15,880 nucleotides of DNA from JBCAXA01 sp038749025 (GCA_038749025.1 JBCDIL010000049.1:1-15880), one strand, 5' to 3'; counted from the first letter of the stretch, positions 1 through 8,741 are shown. Numbers and translations: made by a program. The notes: generated by a model not told the origin, from the sequence alone.

Positions 1-211
1 AGCGCTGGTCACGAACCCCAATGATCCGAGCATCAAGAATTGGAAAGCAGGCGGCTATCTGAATAGCATTCCGGTCGACCCTTGGGAAAACCCATACCAG
101 TACCTATCGCCCGGCAGCAACGGTGAAATCGACATCTTCACTTACGGTGCAGACGGTCGCGAAGGCGGCGAAGGTATCGACGCTGACGTCGGCAATTGGG
201 ATTTGCGCTGA
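1..211 (+). CDS. gspG: GspG, major pseudopilin of the type II secretion system (3' end only)
   Basis: Only the last 69 codons are in the window; the reading frame starts at base 2 and the stop is TGA at 209-211. GspG is the major pseudopilin, which polymerises in the periplasm into the pseudopilus that drives T2SS export. The visible C-terminal half is highly typical: it contains a DPWENPYQYLSPG segment, then an IDIFTYGADG stretch, then GGEGIDADVGNW near the end. In the family this aspartate-rich C-terminal loop binds calcium, which stabilises the pseudopilin. The N-terminal prepilin signal and hydrophobic helix lie to the left of the window. The gene is followed after 32 bases by gspH and is the first visible member of the gsp operon. 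Identification is near certain from the C-terminal motifs and the gene order. Confidence 0.96.
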   Translation, partial: ALVTNPNDPSIKNWKAGGYLNSIPVDPWENPYQYLSPGSNGEIDIFTYGADGREGGEGIDADVGNWDLR

Positions 212-243
212 GCGGCAACTGAGCAACGTGCCGAGATCCCGTA

Positions 244-852
244 ATGCGTCGATTTACAACCCGCCGCTTCGATCAGCGTGCCTTCACGCTCATCGAGATA
301 TTGGTCGTCTTGTTCATCATCGGCGTTATCACCGCATTTGCTATTCCACAATTTCTAACGGTTAGCGATGATCGCGATCTCGCTCGCGAAGGCCGCCGGC
401 TGACCGCCTTGCTGACGCTAGCCGCCGATGAGGCGGCGCTGCAAGGCCGCGAACTCGGCATACGGTTCAGTCGTACGCAGTACGCGTTTTACGACCTCGA
501 TCCCGATACCCGCGCCTGGGTTGAACTGCCGGGCGATGGCAACCTAAAACCGCGGGCACTGCCGGAAGGGCGCGACTTCGAGTTTTCTCTTTGGGTTGAG
601 AACGACGAGCTGGAGCTCGACTTCGATCTGTACGAGTACCAACGCGACGAGCGCCCTGACGAAGACGATGATCCTGACGATCCGGAGAATGCGGTCGTTG
701 CGCCGCCCCCGCACGTGGTTATTCTGTCGAGTGGCGAAACAACGCCGTTCGAGCTGTTCATTGCCGACCCCTATGCCGATATGGAAGTGGCGGTCAGCGC
801 CGATGCTTGGGCCGCGTTCGAGTTCCATGTCGATACGGATGAGCTTCGATGA
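244..852 (+). CDS. gspH: GspH, minor pseudopilin of the type II secretion system
   Basis: Encodes 202 residues. The N-terminus is a type IV prepilin signal: a 13-residue basic leader ends in QRA, followed by FTLIE and a hydrophobic helix to about residue 36. GspH is a minor pseudopilin, processed and methylated by the prepilin peptidase GspO/PilD and placed near the tip of the pseudopilus. The residue before the cleavage site is Ala13 (codon GCC), not the usual glycine. The C-terminal half has the family-typical segment ILSSGETTPFEL (residues 160-171). An acidic low-complexity stretch at 135-149 (DERPDEDDDPDDPEN) precedes a PPP run and is probably a surface loop. The start ATG lies 32 bases after gspG with only a weak ribosome binding site. 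The stop overlaps the gspI start in an ATGA junction. Assignment rests on the prepilin signature, the C-terminal motif and position. Confidence 0.93.
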   Translation: MRRFTTRRFDQRAFTLIEILVVLFIIGVITAFAIPQFLTVSDDRDLAREGRRLTALLTLAADEAALQGRELGIRFSRTQYAFYDLDPDTRAWVELPGDGNLKPRALPEGRDFEFSLWVENDELELDFDLYEYQRDERPDEDDDPDDPENAVVAPPPHVVILSSGETTPFELFIADPYADMEVAVSADAWAAFEFHVDTDELR

Positions 853-1328
853 ACCGGCAACGCGGCTTCACGCTGATCGAGGTGATGGTGGCGCTGGTAA
901 TCGTTGCGCTGGGTTTGAGCGCGCTAATTACGACGGCGGTTCGCGTTATCGGCGACTCGTACACGTACCGCGAACGCACACTGGCTTTGTACGTTGGCCT
1001 TAACGTTATTACCGAGTTACGTCTCAGCGATGAGGTTCCAGATCTGCGCGAGACCGAAGACGAGGTGGAGTTCGCAGATACCGACTGGCTCTATACGGCG
1101 CGCGTCATCGAAACAGACGTCGAGACACTGCGTCGCATCGAAGTCGACGTCGCCTTAGCCGACGACCCGGATACCGTGATCCGTAGCGTTCTCGGTTTTG
1201 TGGGGGAACCGCGGGTTGGCGATGATGCGAACCGACTGTGGAGCGACCCAGCGAGCGCAAGTTTCGGTCCCCGCGACGCACCCGGTAGTGTCGAGCCGGA
1301 CCCGAACGATCCGGCGGTTGAGCCATGA
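849..1328 (+). CDS. gspI: GspI, minor pseudopilin of the type II secretion system
   Basis: Encodes 159 residues. The leader MNRQRG is followed by FTLIEVMVALVIVALG, a textbook prepilin cleavage site (Gly6/Phe7, glutamate at mature position 5) and a hydrophobic helix. In the family GspI forms the tip complex with GspJ and GspK and nucleates pseudopilus assembly. The EVMVALVIVALGL pattern and the position between gspH and gspJ identify it. It is somewhat long: most GspI proteins are around 120-130 residues, and here the last 35 or so residues form a Pro/Asp/Ala-rich tail ending in EPDPNDPAVEP that is probably disordered. The start ATG at 849 overlaps the gspH stop by four bases, and the stop overlaps the gspJ start in the same way, implying translational coupling. 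Confidence 0.93.
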   Translation: MNRQRGFTLIEVMVALVIVALGLSALITTAVRVIGDSYTYRERTLALYVGLNVITELRLSDEVPDLRETEDEVEFADTDWLYTARVIETDVETLRRIEVDVALADDPDTVIRSVLGFVGEPRVGDDANRLWSDPASASFGPRDAPGSVEPDPNDPAVEP

Positions 1329-1936
1329 GACGCTCGGCCGGCTTCACGCTCATCGAGGTGTTGATCGCAATGTCGATTGGCGCGGTTATTGCGGCCGTGT
1401 CATTCGTCACGCTGCAAACAACAAGCGAGACTGCCGTTGGCGTTAGCGAGCAAATGGCCCGACTGCAGGCCATCCAACGCACGATGCAAACCATTCAACG
1501 TGACTTTAGTCAGCTCTCGCCGCGCCCGGTGCGTGAGGAGCTAGCCGACCGCCCAAGCCCGGTGCTCGCCGTCGATGGGCGCGGCGAGTACCTCGTCGAG
1601 CTCACGCGTGGTGGCTGGAGCAACCCGCTCAACATGCCGCGACCCGGGCTAATGCGAGTTGCCTACAGTTTGGTCGAGGAAGAATTGGTTCGGCTGCAGT
1701 GGCCGGTTCTCGACCGTACGCTCGGCACCGAACCACAGGCCTTGATTCTTTTGGATGGCGTCATCGGCATTCAGATTCGCTTCTTACCGAGCTCAGGCAA
1801 TTGGGTCGATGCTTGGCCAAACAATACCGGTAACTTCGATGTGCGTAGCTTGCGGCTTCGACCTCGCGCCGCCGAGATCATTATCGAGACCGAAGACTAC
1901 GGCGAGCTGCGCCGATTGATCGAGGTCACCGGATGA
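1325..1936 (+). CDS. gspJ: GspJ, minor pseudopilin of the type II secretion system
   Basis: Encodes 203 residues. The leader MRRSAG precedes FTLIEVLIAMSIGAVIAAVS, so cleavage is expected after Gly6 with glutamate at mature position 5. GspJ pairs with GspI and GspK in the pseudopilus tip. The globular domain carries recognisable GspJ features: QRDFSQLSPRPVREE after the helix, an LTRGGWSNP segment from about residue 93, a following PGLMRVAYSL strand and LQWPVLDR. The length matches the family (about 190-230). Its ATG overlaps the gspI stop by four bases and its own stop overlaps the gspK start, so it sits inside the same polycistronic unit. Confidence 0.95.
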   Translation: MRRSAGFTLIEVLIAMSIGAVIAAVSFVTLQTTSETAVGVSEQMARLQAIQRTMQTIQRDFSQLSPRPVREELADRPSPVLAVDGRGEYLVELTRGGWSNPLNMPRPGLMRVAYSLVEEELVRLQWPVLDRTLGTEPQALILLDGVIGIQIRFLPSSGNWVDAWPNNTGNFDVRSLRLRPRAAEIIIETEDYGELRRLIEVTG

Positions 1937-2877
1937 TGCGCTCACCGCCCAGTCGCCAACGCGGCGGCATCATTATTGTCTTTGCCGTTCTCGTCGTCGC
2001 TCTGGTCACGCTCTACGCCACGGATATGGCCTGGGACAGCGCGCTCGACGCGCAGCGCTCAACGAGCCTGTACTGGTACGAGCAGTCCGTGCAGGTCGCC
2101 CTCGGTGCGGAGGGTTGGACCAGTGAGATTCTAAAAAATGATGCTGCGGATTCGGAGACCGACCACCTTGGCGAGATCTGGGCGGTCGACGTCCCGCCAC
2201 TGCCGTTGGAAGGCAACGGCATCGTCGGTGATGTGACGGGCACGTTGTCCGACGTCCAAGGCCTTTTTAACGTCAATAACCTCGTTGATGCAGACGGCGT
2301 AACCGATGAGATTGCGGTCGAACAGTTTCGACGACTGCTGCGTGCGCTGGAGATCGACGAAAAGTACGCATCGTCCGTGGCCGATTGGATTGATGCCGAT
2401 CTTGAGCCCGGCTTTCCGGGCGGTGCTGAGGACCCCACTTACACCGGCTTGACGCCGCCGTACAGGACCGCCAATCAACCGCTATCGGATGTGTCGGAAA
2501 TCGCCGCGATCGCCGAAATGGAGCCGGATGTGTTCGAGCTCTTGCGGCCCCACATCGTCGCGCTACCCGGCGCCACGACAATCAATGTCAACACGGCCAC
2601 GGGCCCGGTGCTACAGAGTTTGGATGAGCGTCTCAGTCCATCCGAGGTCGAACGATTGCTGGAAGAGCGCGAGCAGGCCGGCTTCGAAGATGTCGAAACA
2701 ACGTTTGCCGATCTCGTAGAACCGGAACTACTCCCCAGAATCGGGAATCGTAGTGATTTCTTTCGCTTACGCGCAATTGTTCGTGTTGGCACCGTACGGG
2801 TCACGATGTACAGTTTGCTGCATCGCGGTCAGCAGGGCGCGGTTACGCCGATCCTGCGCACATTTGGAACGCTCTAG
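1933..2877 (+). CDS. gspK: GspK, minor pseudopilin of the type II secretion system
   Basis: Encodes 314 residues, the usual size for GspK, the largest minor pseudopilin and the one that caps the tip. The leader ends in SRQRG, followed by GIIIVFAVLVVAL. As in other GspK proteins, the glutamate at mature position 5 is absent. Diagnostic blocks follow: LSDVQGLFNVNNLVD, then SSVADWIDADLEP, a GAED segment, PPYRTANQPLSDVSEI, and a helix-hairpin-helix-like block TINVNTATGPVLQSL. The aspartate-rich segments match the calcium-binding region known in GspK. The start is the first ATG of an ATGATG pair, overlapping the gspJ stop by four bases; starting at the second ATG would remove only one residue. The stop (TAG) is three bases before the gspL start. 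Confidence 0.96.
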   Translation: MMRSPPSRQRGGIIIVFAVLVVALVTLYATDMAWDSALDAQRSTSLYWYEQSVQVALGAEGWTSEILKNDAADSETDHLGEIWAVDVPPLPLEGNGIVGDVTGTLSDVQGLFNVNNLVDADGVTDEIAVEQFRRLLRALEIDEKYASSVADWIDADLEPGFPGGAEDPTYTGLTPPYRTANQPLSDVSEIAAIAEMEPDVFELLRPHIVALPGATTINVNTATGPVLQSLDERLSPSEVERLLEEREQAGFEDVETTFADLVEPELLPRIGNRSDFFRLRAIVRVGTVRVTMYSLLHRGQQGAVTPILRTFGTL

Positions 2878-2880
2878 GTC

Positions 2881-4158
2881 ATGGCCGAGCAACTCGTTAT
2901 TCGTCTCCATACCGACGCCGATCAGTCGGTTGAATGGATCAAAACCGACTCGTCGGGAGCGCGCCACGGCGCGCCGCGCGAAGGTACGCTGGAATCGGCA
3001 GCCATCGATGCGGTTGGCCTCAGCGTCATTGTCCTGGTGCCCGCCGATGACGTGCTGATCACGCAGGCTGATGTGCCCGCGCGTGGCAATAAGCTTCTAC
3101 AAGCACTGCCGTTCGCGCTGGAGGAACAGCTCGCCGACGATATTGACTCGTTGCATTTTGCCGCCGGTTCGCGCCGCTCGAGTGGCAAAACGCCGGTGGC
3201 GGTCATCGATCGTGCCCGGCTTGACGGTTACCGCGAACGGTTAATGGAAGCGGGGCTGGAGCCACAAGCAATCCACGCAGAAACACAAGGTCTGCAAAAG
3301 GTTCCGGGCACAATCAGTTTGTTAATCGACGATGACTTGGTCATCGCCAACGACGGTGCCGATGTCGAACTCGCCTTACGCGGCTTGTCACCGGGCGACG
3401 CACTGGTCGCTATTGGCGCCCTCGACGATGCCGATGAAGAAGACGACGACGAGTCGCGTCCACTCCCGAAGCATGTGTTGGTGTACCTCGACGAGCCGAC
3501 TAACCAACGCTATGAGCATGACTGGCTCGCCCTTCGCAACGAGCTCGACAGTCTCGATACGAAACTGCTTCCCGACGGCGCCCTGCCGCGCTTAGCCGCC
3601 ACCGTCTCAACCGGCAAAGCGATTAATCTGTTGCAAGGCGAGTTCGCGCCGAAGCGCGCCGCCGCCGAATCTTTGCGCCCCTGGCGCATGGTCGCCATCT
3701 TGGCCGGTGTTGTGGTCGGTTTGAGCGTTATTGGGATGGTCGCTGAGAACTTCTCCTTAAAACGAGAACAGCAGCGCCTCGCCGTTGAACTCGAACAGCA
3801 ATGGCAACGAACACTGCCGTGGATCTCGCCCATGCCGTCGAATCCACAGCAGCGGCTTAACTCTGAGCTGCGCCGTATGGGCGCCTCGCCCACGGATGGC
3901 GGCGATGCACCGTTACTCGCCGCGTTGATGGCGCTCAGCGAAGCGGTCGGTGGCGACAAAGGCGTCAAGATCGATGCGATCGGCTTTCGCGGCGGTACGA
4001 CGGACGTGCAACTAACGGTGCCGAACACGCAGGCGCTTGAGAAAATTCAAACGTCCATTCAAGCGGATGACGAGTTGGAAGCTAACATTCAACGCGCCGA
4101 CCCCGACGACGATGGCGGGATTAAGAGTCGCTTTCAGATTCGGACGAAGCGCTCATGA
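2881..4158 (+). CDS. gspL: GspL, inner-membrane assembly platform protein of the type II secretion system
   Basis: Encodes 425 residues. GspL is a bitopic inner-membrane protein whose cytoplasmic actin-like domain recruits the ATPase GspE and whose periplasmic domain pairs with GspM. Residues 1 to about 265 form the cytoplasmic part, including the conserved block LLQALPFALEEQLADDIDSLH typical of the family. One transmembrane segment lies at about 270-288 (MVAILAGVVVGLSVIGMVA), and the rest is a periplasmic ferredoxin-like region with an initial coiled-coil-prone stretch. A D/E-rich insert at 182-191 (DDADEEDDDE) sits within the cytoplasmic domain. The gene starts three bases after gspK, and its stop overlaps the gspM start in an ATGA junction. 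Domain layout, length and order agree. Confidence 0.95.
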   Translation: MAEQLVIRLHTDADQSVEWIKTDSSGARHGAPREGTLESAAIDAVGLSVIVLVPADDVLITQADVPARGNKLLQALPFALEEQLADDIDSLHFAAGSRRSSGKTPVAVIDRARLDGYRERLMEAGLEPQAIHAETQGLQKVPGTISLLIDDDLVIANDGADVELALRGLSPGDALVAIGALDDADEEDDDESRPLPKHVLVYLDEPTNQRYEHDWLALRNELDSLDTKLLPDGALPRLAATVSTGKAINLLQGEFAPKRAAAESLRPWRMVAILAGVVVGLSVIGMVAENFSLKREQQRLAVELEQQWQRTLPWISPMPSNPQQRLNSELRRMGASPTDGGDAPLLAALMALSEAVGGDKGVKIDAIGFRGGTTDVQLTVPNTQALEKIQTSIQADDELEANIQRADPDDDGGIKSRFQIRTKRS

Positions 4159-4631
4159 AGAATTGGTTCGACGGACTCGCAGCGCGCGAAAAAGCGATGG
4201 TTGCCTTTGGCGCTGTCTTCGTTGTTATCGCTTTGTTTTATGCCTTGATTTGGGCACCGCTCTCCAGCAACAACGAGTTGCTCGCTAGCGACATCGAGTC
4301 CGATCGCAAGACCTTGACGGAGCTCCGGCGCGTTGAGGGTCGCTTAACACCACCTAGTGGCGGCGCGCAGCGACCGACCGGCCAATCACTGGCTATTGTC
4401 ATCTCGCAGTCGGTCAATCGCTTTCAACTGCGTGATTCGCTGGTCCGCAACAACCCATCCGCCGATGACAGCACGGTAACGGTGCGGTTCGAAAACGCCG
4501 CGTTCGATAACATCGTTTCCTGGCTGGCCGATCTCGAGCGCGGCAGTAGCCTCGGTGTGCGATCTTCCTCGTTTAATCGGACAGAAACCAGCGGACGCGT
4601 CGACGCGACCGTAACGCTGGAACGCCTCTAA
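4155..4631 (+). CDS. gspM: GspM, inner-membrane assembly platform protein of the type II secretion system
   Basis: Encodes 158 residues, normal for GspM. The short cytoplasmic N-terminus contains the family-typical LAAREKAMV, followed by one transmembrane helix at about residues 14-34 and a periplasmic domain of about 120 residues. GspM dimerises with GspL and stabilises it in the assembly platform. A motif near the C-terminus, FDNIVSWLADLE, resembles the conserved GspM pattern of an aromatic-rich helix followed by a final strand. The ATG overlaps the gspL stop by four bases. Sequence similarity among GspM proteins is low, so the call leans on topology, length and its fixed position between gspL and gspN. 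Confidence 0.93.
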   Translation: MKNWFDGLAAREKAMVAFGAVFVVIALFYALIWAPLSSNNELLASDIESDRKTLTELRRVEGRLTPPSGGAQRPTGQSLAIVISQSVNRFQLRDSLVRNNPSADDSTVTVRFENAAFDNIVSWLADLERGSSLGVRSSSFNRTETSGRVDATVTLERL

Positions 4632-4646
4632 GACCTGGAAGCCGTT

Positions 4647-5399
4647 GTGCCTAGCCTGAAGACTCTGATCGTAGTCGGCGTTCTCGTGGTCGTCGGTATC
4701 GTCGTCTACCGTTTACCTGCGCACTGGATAAGCGATCGTATTAATGTTCCGGGTATCGAGATTGACGGTGTCGGTGGCTCTATCTGGAACGGAACGGTAT
4801 CGGGTATCTCGGTGAACGGCGAACGCGTCGCACCGCTCGCCTGGACGCTGAAGCCCGCCTCGCTCCTACGCGGTAAGTTGGCAGCCGACATTGAGCTTTA
4901 CCCGACCGACAGCCTGATCGAAGCAACGCTTAGTGCCGGTACCGATCAAACGATAGACGCCAGCGATGTCGTCGTGCGCGGTCGACTGCAACACATCGCG
5001 GGTGGCACATCCTTGGGGCCGATCCTCGGCGACATCGACGCGCGCTTCGAGCAACTGCGCTGGTCACCGCAAGGTCCGCAACTCGCCGTCGGTCGGGCAT
5101 CGATCATCGGCTTGGAGAACCCCGGTAATCTGCGCTATCCGCTGGGCAGCTACGATATCGCCTGCGATGACACCGACGGACCACCGGTTGAATGCTCGGT
5201 CCGCGATCAAGGCGATGGACCACTCGAGATCAACGCCAACGTTGCGCTCGGTCCGGGCACCGATTACGCCGTCGTCGGCACCGTCCGACCACGCCCATCA
5301 GCACCGGCAGATTTTGCTCGCTTCCTGCCGTTCATCGCTGAGGGACCACCCGACGCAACCGGCACGTATCGGGTACGAATGAACGGTCGCTTAGACTGA
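4647..5399 (+). CDS. gspN: GspN, accessory protein of the type II secretion system
   Basis: Encodes 250 residues, the usual GspN length. There is one N-terminal membrane anchor (about residues 5-22, LKTLIVVGVLVVVGIVVY) and then a periplasmic region rich in beta-strand-like repeats, including VGGSIWNGTVSG, which matches the conserved Gly-Trp-Gly pattern of GspN. GspN is found in only some T2SS operons and its role is not settled; in Xanthomonas the equivalent protein interacts with the L-M pair and the secretin. The chosen start is GTG at 4647, 15 bases after gspM, with a GGA at 4637-4639 as a plausible ribosome binding site; no upstream ATG fits. The last nine bases overlap the 3' end of the convergent addA-like gene. 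Confidence 0.9.
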   Translation: MPSLKTLIVVGVLVVVGIVVYRLPAHWISDRINVPGIEIDGVGGSIWNGTVSGISVNGERVAPLAWTLKPASLLRGKLAADIELYPTDSLIEATLSAGTDQTIDASDVVVRGRLQHIAGGTSLGPILGDIDARFEQLRWSPQGPQLAVGRASIIGLENPGNLRYPLGSYDIACDDTDGPPVECSVRDQGDGPLEINANVALGPGTDYAVVGTVRPRPSAPADFARFLPFIAEGPPDATGTYRVRMNGRLD

Positions 5400-8300
5400 C
5401 ACTTCTAGCCATTCGCCGAGCAACGGGTAATAGAGCGCTGTTCGCGCACTAACGCCCGTCAGTGCGTGATAGAGACCGTGGTACGCCGTCAATTGGTCGC
5501 GATAACGGTTGGCCTCTTCGGCCATAAACGCCGCGAGCGCGCCCCCTTCATGTGCCGATGTTTTGTAATCGACAATCCAATGCTCGCCGTCTTTCGTTTC
5601 GAATACGCGATCGATAACAATCGTGCGGACGCGTCCATTCTCGAACCCGCTGAGCTCAAGCTCGGCGGCGGCTTGGCGGTGCGGTCCGAACAAAATCCAT
5701 TGACCTCGATCGTCATCGAGCACCGCACTTAACGCCTGCTCGCAACGGCGAAGCGCCGCGTCCAAGGCACTATCTCGTAGCCCACGGCTGCGAAGTTCAC
5801 GCTCAAGTTGCGCTCGGTGACCGACGAACCAGCGCCGCGCTGCCGCCGCATCGGGGAACTTCACGAACTGCTCCAGCCAGCGATGCACGAGCGTGCCAAC
5901 AACACGCGCCGAATCGCTCGCCCAGTTGTATTCGACCGCCACTTCCGCACCGCCAACGGCCGGTGGCTCCGCGCCAGGTAGACGGGACACCACCGTTAGG
6001 CGTTGAGGGCCTTTCGATCGCTGAGTGGCCGGTACGACGCCGGTGTCCACGCTCGCCTCGGGCCAGGCCGGCGACGCATCAGCGGCATCAAGAACCTGGT
6101 CCGCGACGCTATCCCACAGTGCATGCAGCGGTGAACCGGCCGGCGGCTGGCGGGTCCTGGTCAACGTTGTGGCTGCCACGAGATGCAGCCGTTCGCGAGC
6201 ACGCGTACAAGCCACATACAGTAGGCGCCGCCGCTCGTTGTCCTCTTGTTGCTTCTCGATCCACCCTAGGTAGGCATGGTGGGCGTCACGTTGCTCGCTC
6301 GCCCGGGTACCTTGCAGCGCTAGCAACAGCGCCTCCGGCGTATCGGGATCAATCTGCGACCATGCCAGCGGCGGTGTGTCGGCTCGTGCGGAACGCCGGC
6401 CCAACCCCGGTACGATAACGGTATCAAACTCGAGACCTTTTGCTTTGTGCATGGTCATCAACTGGACGCGCGGTTCATCACTGCCGAAGCGTGAGACGCG
6501 CACGTCGCCGATTCGCTCCGCGAGCACGGCTGGGTCAGGCCAGCTACCCGGCTCGACATGGTCGCGCAGTGTCGCGAAAAAAGCCTCCGCCTGTAAGCGA
6601 TCGTTGTCATCGATGAGCCACGCCGGACCGTCTAATTCAAGCCAGACGCGCTCAACACGCTCGGCAAGCGACGCCCGTGAGTGACGACGCGCATCATCAA
6701 CCACCTTTAAGAAGCGTTGTACATACCGGCGCCGATCCACTGGCAAAGACTCGAGACGTTGCCGGTCGCGTAGCAACTCGCTGATGCAGGTCTGCGGCTC
6801 ATGAACCGTCAGATCGCGAAGCTCTGCGAGTGACAAGCCGATTGGCGGCTGACGTAACGTGCTGAGCCATGCCAAGCGATCGGCATCGTGCAGCAGTGCC
6901 GACGTCAGTGCGAACAGGCGGCCGCCGGCGCGCGTGCTGAGTAGACTCTCAATCTCGACGGCTGTGTAGGCGATGCCGCGCGCGGCGAGCGCTACGGTAA
7001 TCGCATCCAAATGCCGTCGGGCACGGACCAAGACGGCTAGGTCGGTGCAACCCGCTGAGATTTCAGCGGCGACAATCGCAGCGACGTGTTCCGCCTCGGC
7101 CTCAAGCGGTGCATCAACGAGGGGATGCACAAGGACTCCTGCCTCAGCAACGCGCTCGTGAACCGGATCCGAGCGATGAAACCTGGTTGCGCCGGTTCGT
7201 TCGTTATCGGTACCGGACAACACGCGGCTCAGCGCCTCATTGCACCACTCGACGATGGCGCGTTCCGAGCGAAAGTTCCGGGTCAGCTGCAGACTCTCAA
7301 AGCGAACGTTGGTTAGACCCGATTCTCGCAAGCGAACAAAACGTCCTACATCAGCCTGCCGGAACCGGTAGATCGATTGCATCGGATCGCCGACGACAAA
7401 GACGGTACGGCCATCGCCAGGTTGCCAGCCCGCCGTCAGCTGCTCGAGCAGTGTGTACTGCGATACCGACGTGTCTTGCATTTCATCGATCAGTATGTGG
7501 CGAATCTTCAGGTCGAGAGCCAACGCCGCGTCACCGATTTCATCGCCAGCCACCAGCGCCAACCGTCCAGCACGGGCAAACTCCGGGTAGTCCGCTTGGC
7601 CGCGCTCTTGGAAGATGACTTGCAGCTCAGCGACCAAATGCGGCAACAACTGCAAAAGTGCAGCGATAACCGACCATTGATCCTCGGCGAACTGGATTGG
7701 CGGCAGGTGACGCACCTCGATCAAGGCATCGAGCAAATCCGAGCGAGTCGCTAGGTTGGCAGCGAGCGATTTGGCCGCTGGCACCCAAACTTTGAACTCA
7801 GGGGTAAACCCCACGGTTTTGTCGAAACGCTGCCGAATCGAGTGTGTTGTCGTTAACAACAAATCGGCAACACCGCGCCACGCAAGTAACGACTGCACGT
7901 CGGTACCAGGCAACGCACGACAATCCGCCAACGCAGAGGCCGCATCGCTGTCGGCGGCCGCCGCAAATGAATCACCGACCGCTGTGATAATCTCGCCGAA
8001 ACGGTCCGCGTCGTCGTCGGAGAACGACGCACGTGCACTGGCCAGTCGCTCTTCGACGAGCAAGGCCAGCGTCTCTTCGATGCGCTCGCGAACCGCTGCG
8101 GCATCCGCGTCGCGGATCACACCGATCAACGGCAACCACTGTTCGCGAAGGCCGAGCAGTCTCGTCATCGCTGACTGCCACGCACCGATATCGTTGTCAA
8201 AATGGGCCAGGACGCGCTCAAGCGGTTGGCGCTCCTGGGCGGATCCGGTCAAGCGCTCCAAAAGACGTGCTGTCGCCTCGCGATAAAGGGCAGCAGCATC

Positions 8301-8741
8301 TTCGCCATCGACGGTTTCGATGCCGTCACCGAGACGCCCTGCCAAAGGCGCCCGCGCAGCAAGTTGCCGATGGAAGGCGTCGAGTGTCATGACTTGTAGT
8401 CGCTCTAGCGCGTCCGGCAGCGGCCAACCCTGCCGTTCGGCATGGGCGTGCAAGCGGTCGGCTAACCGCCGCGTCGTCCGTTGATGCTCTTCGAGTTCGG
8501 CGTCTGGCAACGCCCTCAATGGCCCAAGGGCGTGTGCGATCCGCTCACGCATCTCGCCGGTTGCCTTGCGCGTGAAGGTAATGGCGAGGACAGCGTCCGG
8601 CTGTTCGACCGTCGCAAGCAGTGCCAACATACGCTGAACGAGTAGTTCAGTTTTCCCTGATCCAGCAGGTGCTTGCACGTGAAAGCTCGACTGAGCATCG
8701 AGTGCGCGTTGGCGGGCGGCCGCGTCATTCGGTGCGCTCAC
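5391..8741 (-). CDS. addA: AddA-like UvrD-family helicase/nuclease for double-strand break repair
   Basis: Encodes 1116 residues from a GTG start at 8741. It is a superfamily 1A helicase fused to a C-terminal RecB-type nuclease and would unwind and resect broken DNA with AddB for RecA loading. Motifs in order: Walker A APAGSGKT (24-31), Ia FTRKATGEM, Walker B IDEMQDTS (about 417-424), motif III VVGDPMQSIYRFR, motif IV LTRNFRS, motif V TMHKAKGLEF (about 761-770), motif VI YVACTRARERL (about 838-848), and nuclease motifs VIDRVF and WIVDYKTS (DYK at about 1057) followed by YRDQLTAYH. All catalytic residues expected of an AddA/RecB nuclease are present. An ATG at 8777 in the same frame would add 12 residues, but the GTG overlaps the addB stop as GTGA with a GGGTGG ahead of it and fits better. 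Which subfamily name applies (AddA or RecB-like) cannot be settled here. Confidence 0.92.
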   Translation of the reverse strand: MSAPNDAAARQRALDAQSSFHVQAPAGSGKTELLVQRMLALLATVEQPDAVLAITFTRKATGEMRERIAHALGPLRALPDAELEEHQRTTRRLADRLHAHAERQGWPLPDALERLQVMTLDAFHRQLAARAPLAGRLGDGIETVDGEDAAALYREATARLLERLTGSAQERQPLERVLAHFDNDIGAWQSAMTRLLGLREQWLPLIGVIRDADAAAVRERIEETLALLVEERLASARASFSDDDADRFGEIITAVGDSFAAAADSDAASALADCRALPGTDVQSLLAWRGVADLLLTTTHSIRQRFDKTVGFTPEFKVWVPAAKSLAANLATRSDLLDALIEVRHLPPIQFAEDQWSVIAALLQLLPHLVAELQVIFQERGQADYPEFARAGRLALVAGDEIGDAALALDLKIRHILIDEMQDTSVSQYTLLEQLTAGWQPGDGRTVFVVGDPMQSIYRFRQADVGRFVRLRESGLTNVRFESLQLTRNFRSERAIVEWCNEALSRVLSGTDNERTGATRFHRSDPVHERVAEAGVLVHPLVDAPLEAEAEHVAAIVAAEISAGCTDLAVLVRARRHLDAITVALAARGIAYTAVEIESLLSTRAGGRLFALTSALLHDADRLAWLSTLRQPPIGLSLAELRDLTVHEPQTCISELLRDRQRLESLPVDRRRYVQRFLKVVDDARRHSRASLAERVERVWLELDGPAWLIDDNDRLQAEAFFATLRDHVEPGSWPDPAVLAERIGDVRVSRFGSDEPRVQLMTMHKAKGLEFDTVIVPGLGRRSARADTPPLAWSQIDPDTPEALLLALQGTRASEQRDAHHAYLGWIEKQQEDNERRRLLYVACTRARERLHLVAATTLTRTRQPPAGSPLHALWDSVADQVLDAADASPAWPEASVDTGVVPATQRSKGPQRLTVVSRLPGAEPPAVGGAEVAVEYNWASDSARVVGTLVHRWLEQFVKFPDAAAARRWFVGHRAQLERELRSRGLRDSALDAALRRCEQALSAVLDDDRGQWILFGPHRQAAAELELSGFENGRVRTIVIDRVFETKDGEHWIVDYKTSAHEGGALAAFMAEEANRYRDQLTAYHGLYHALTGVSARTALYYPLLGEWLEVSV

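Noticed and set aside
5963..8399. Several + strand open frames of 60-180 codons opposite addA
   Set aside because: They are antisense shadows of a gene with complete helicase and nuclease motifs; their proteins are Arg/Ser/Pro-rich without conserved blocks.
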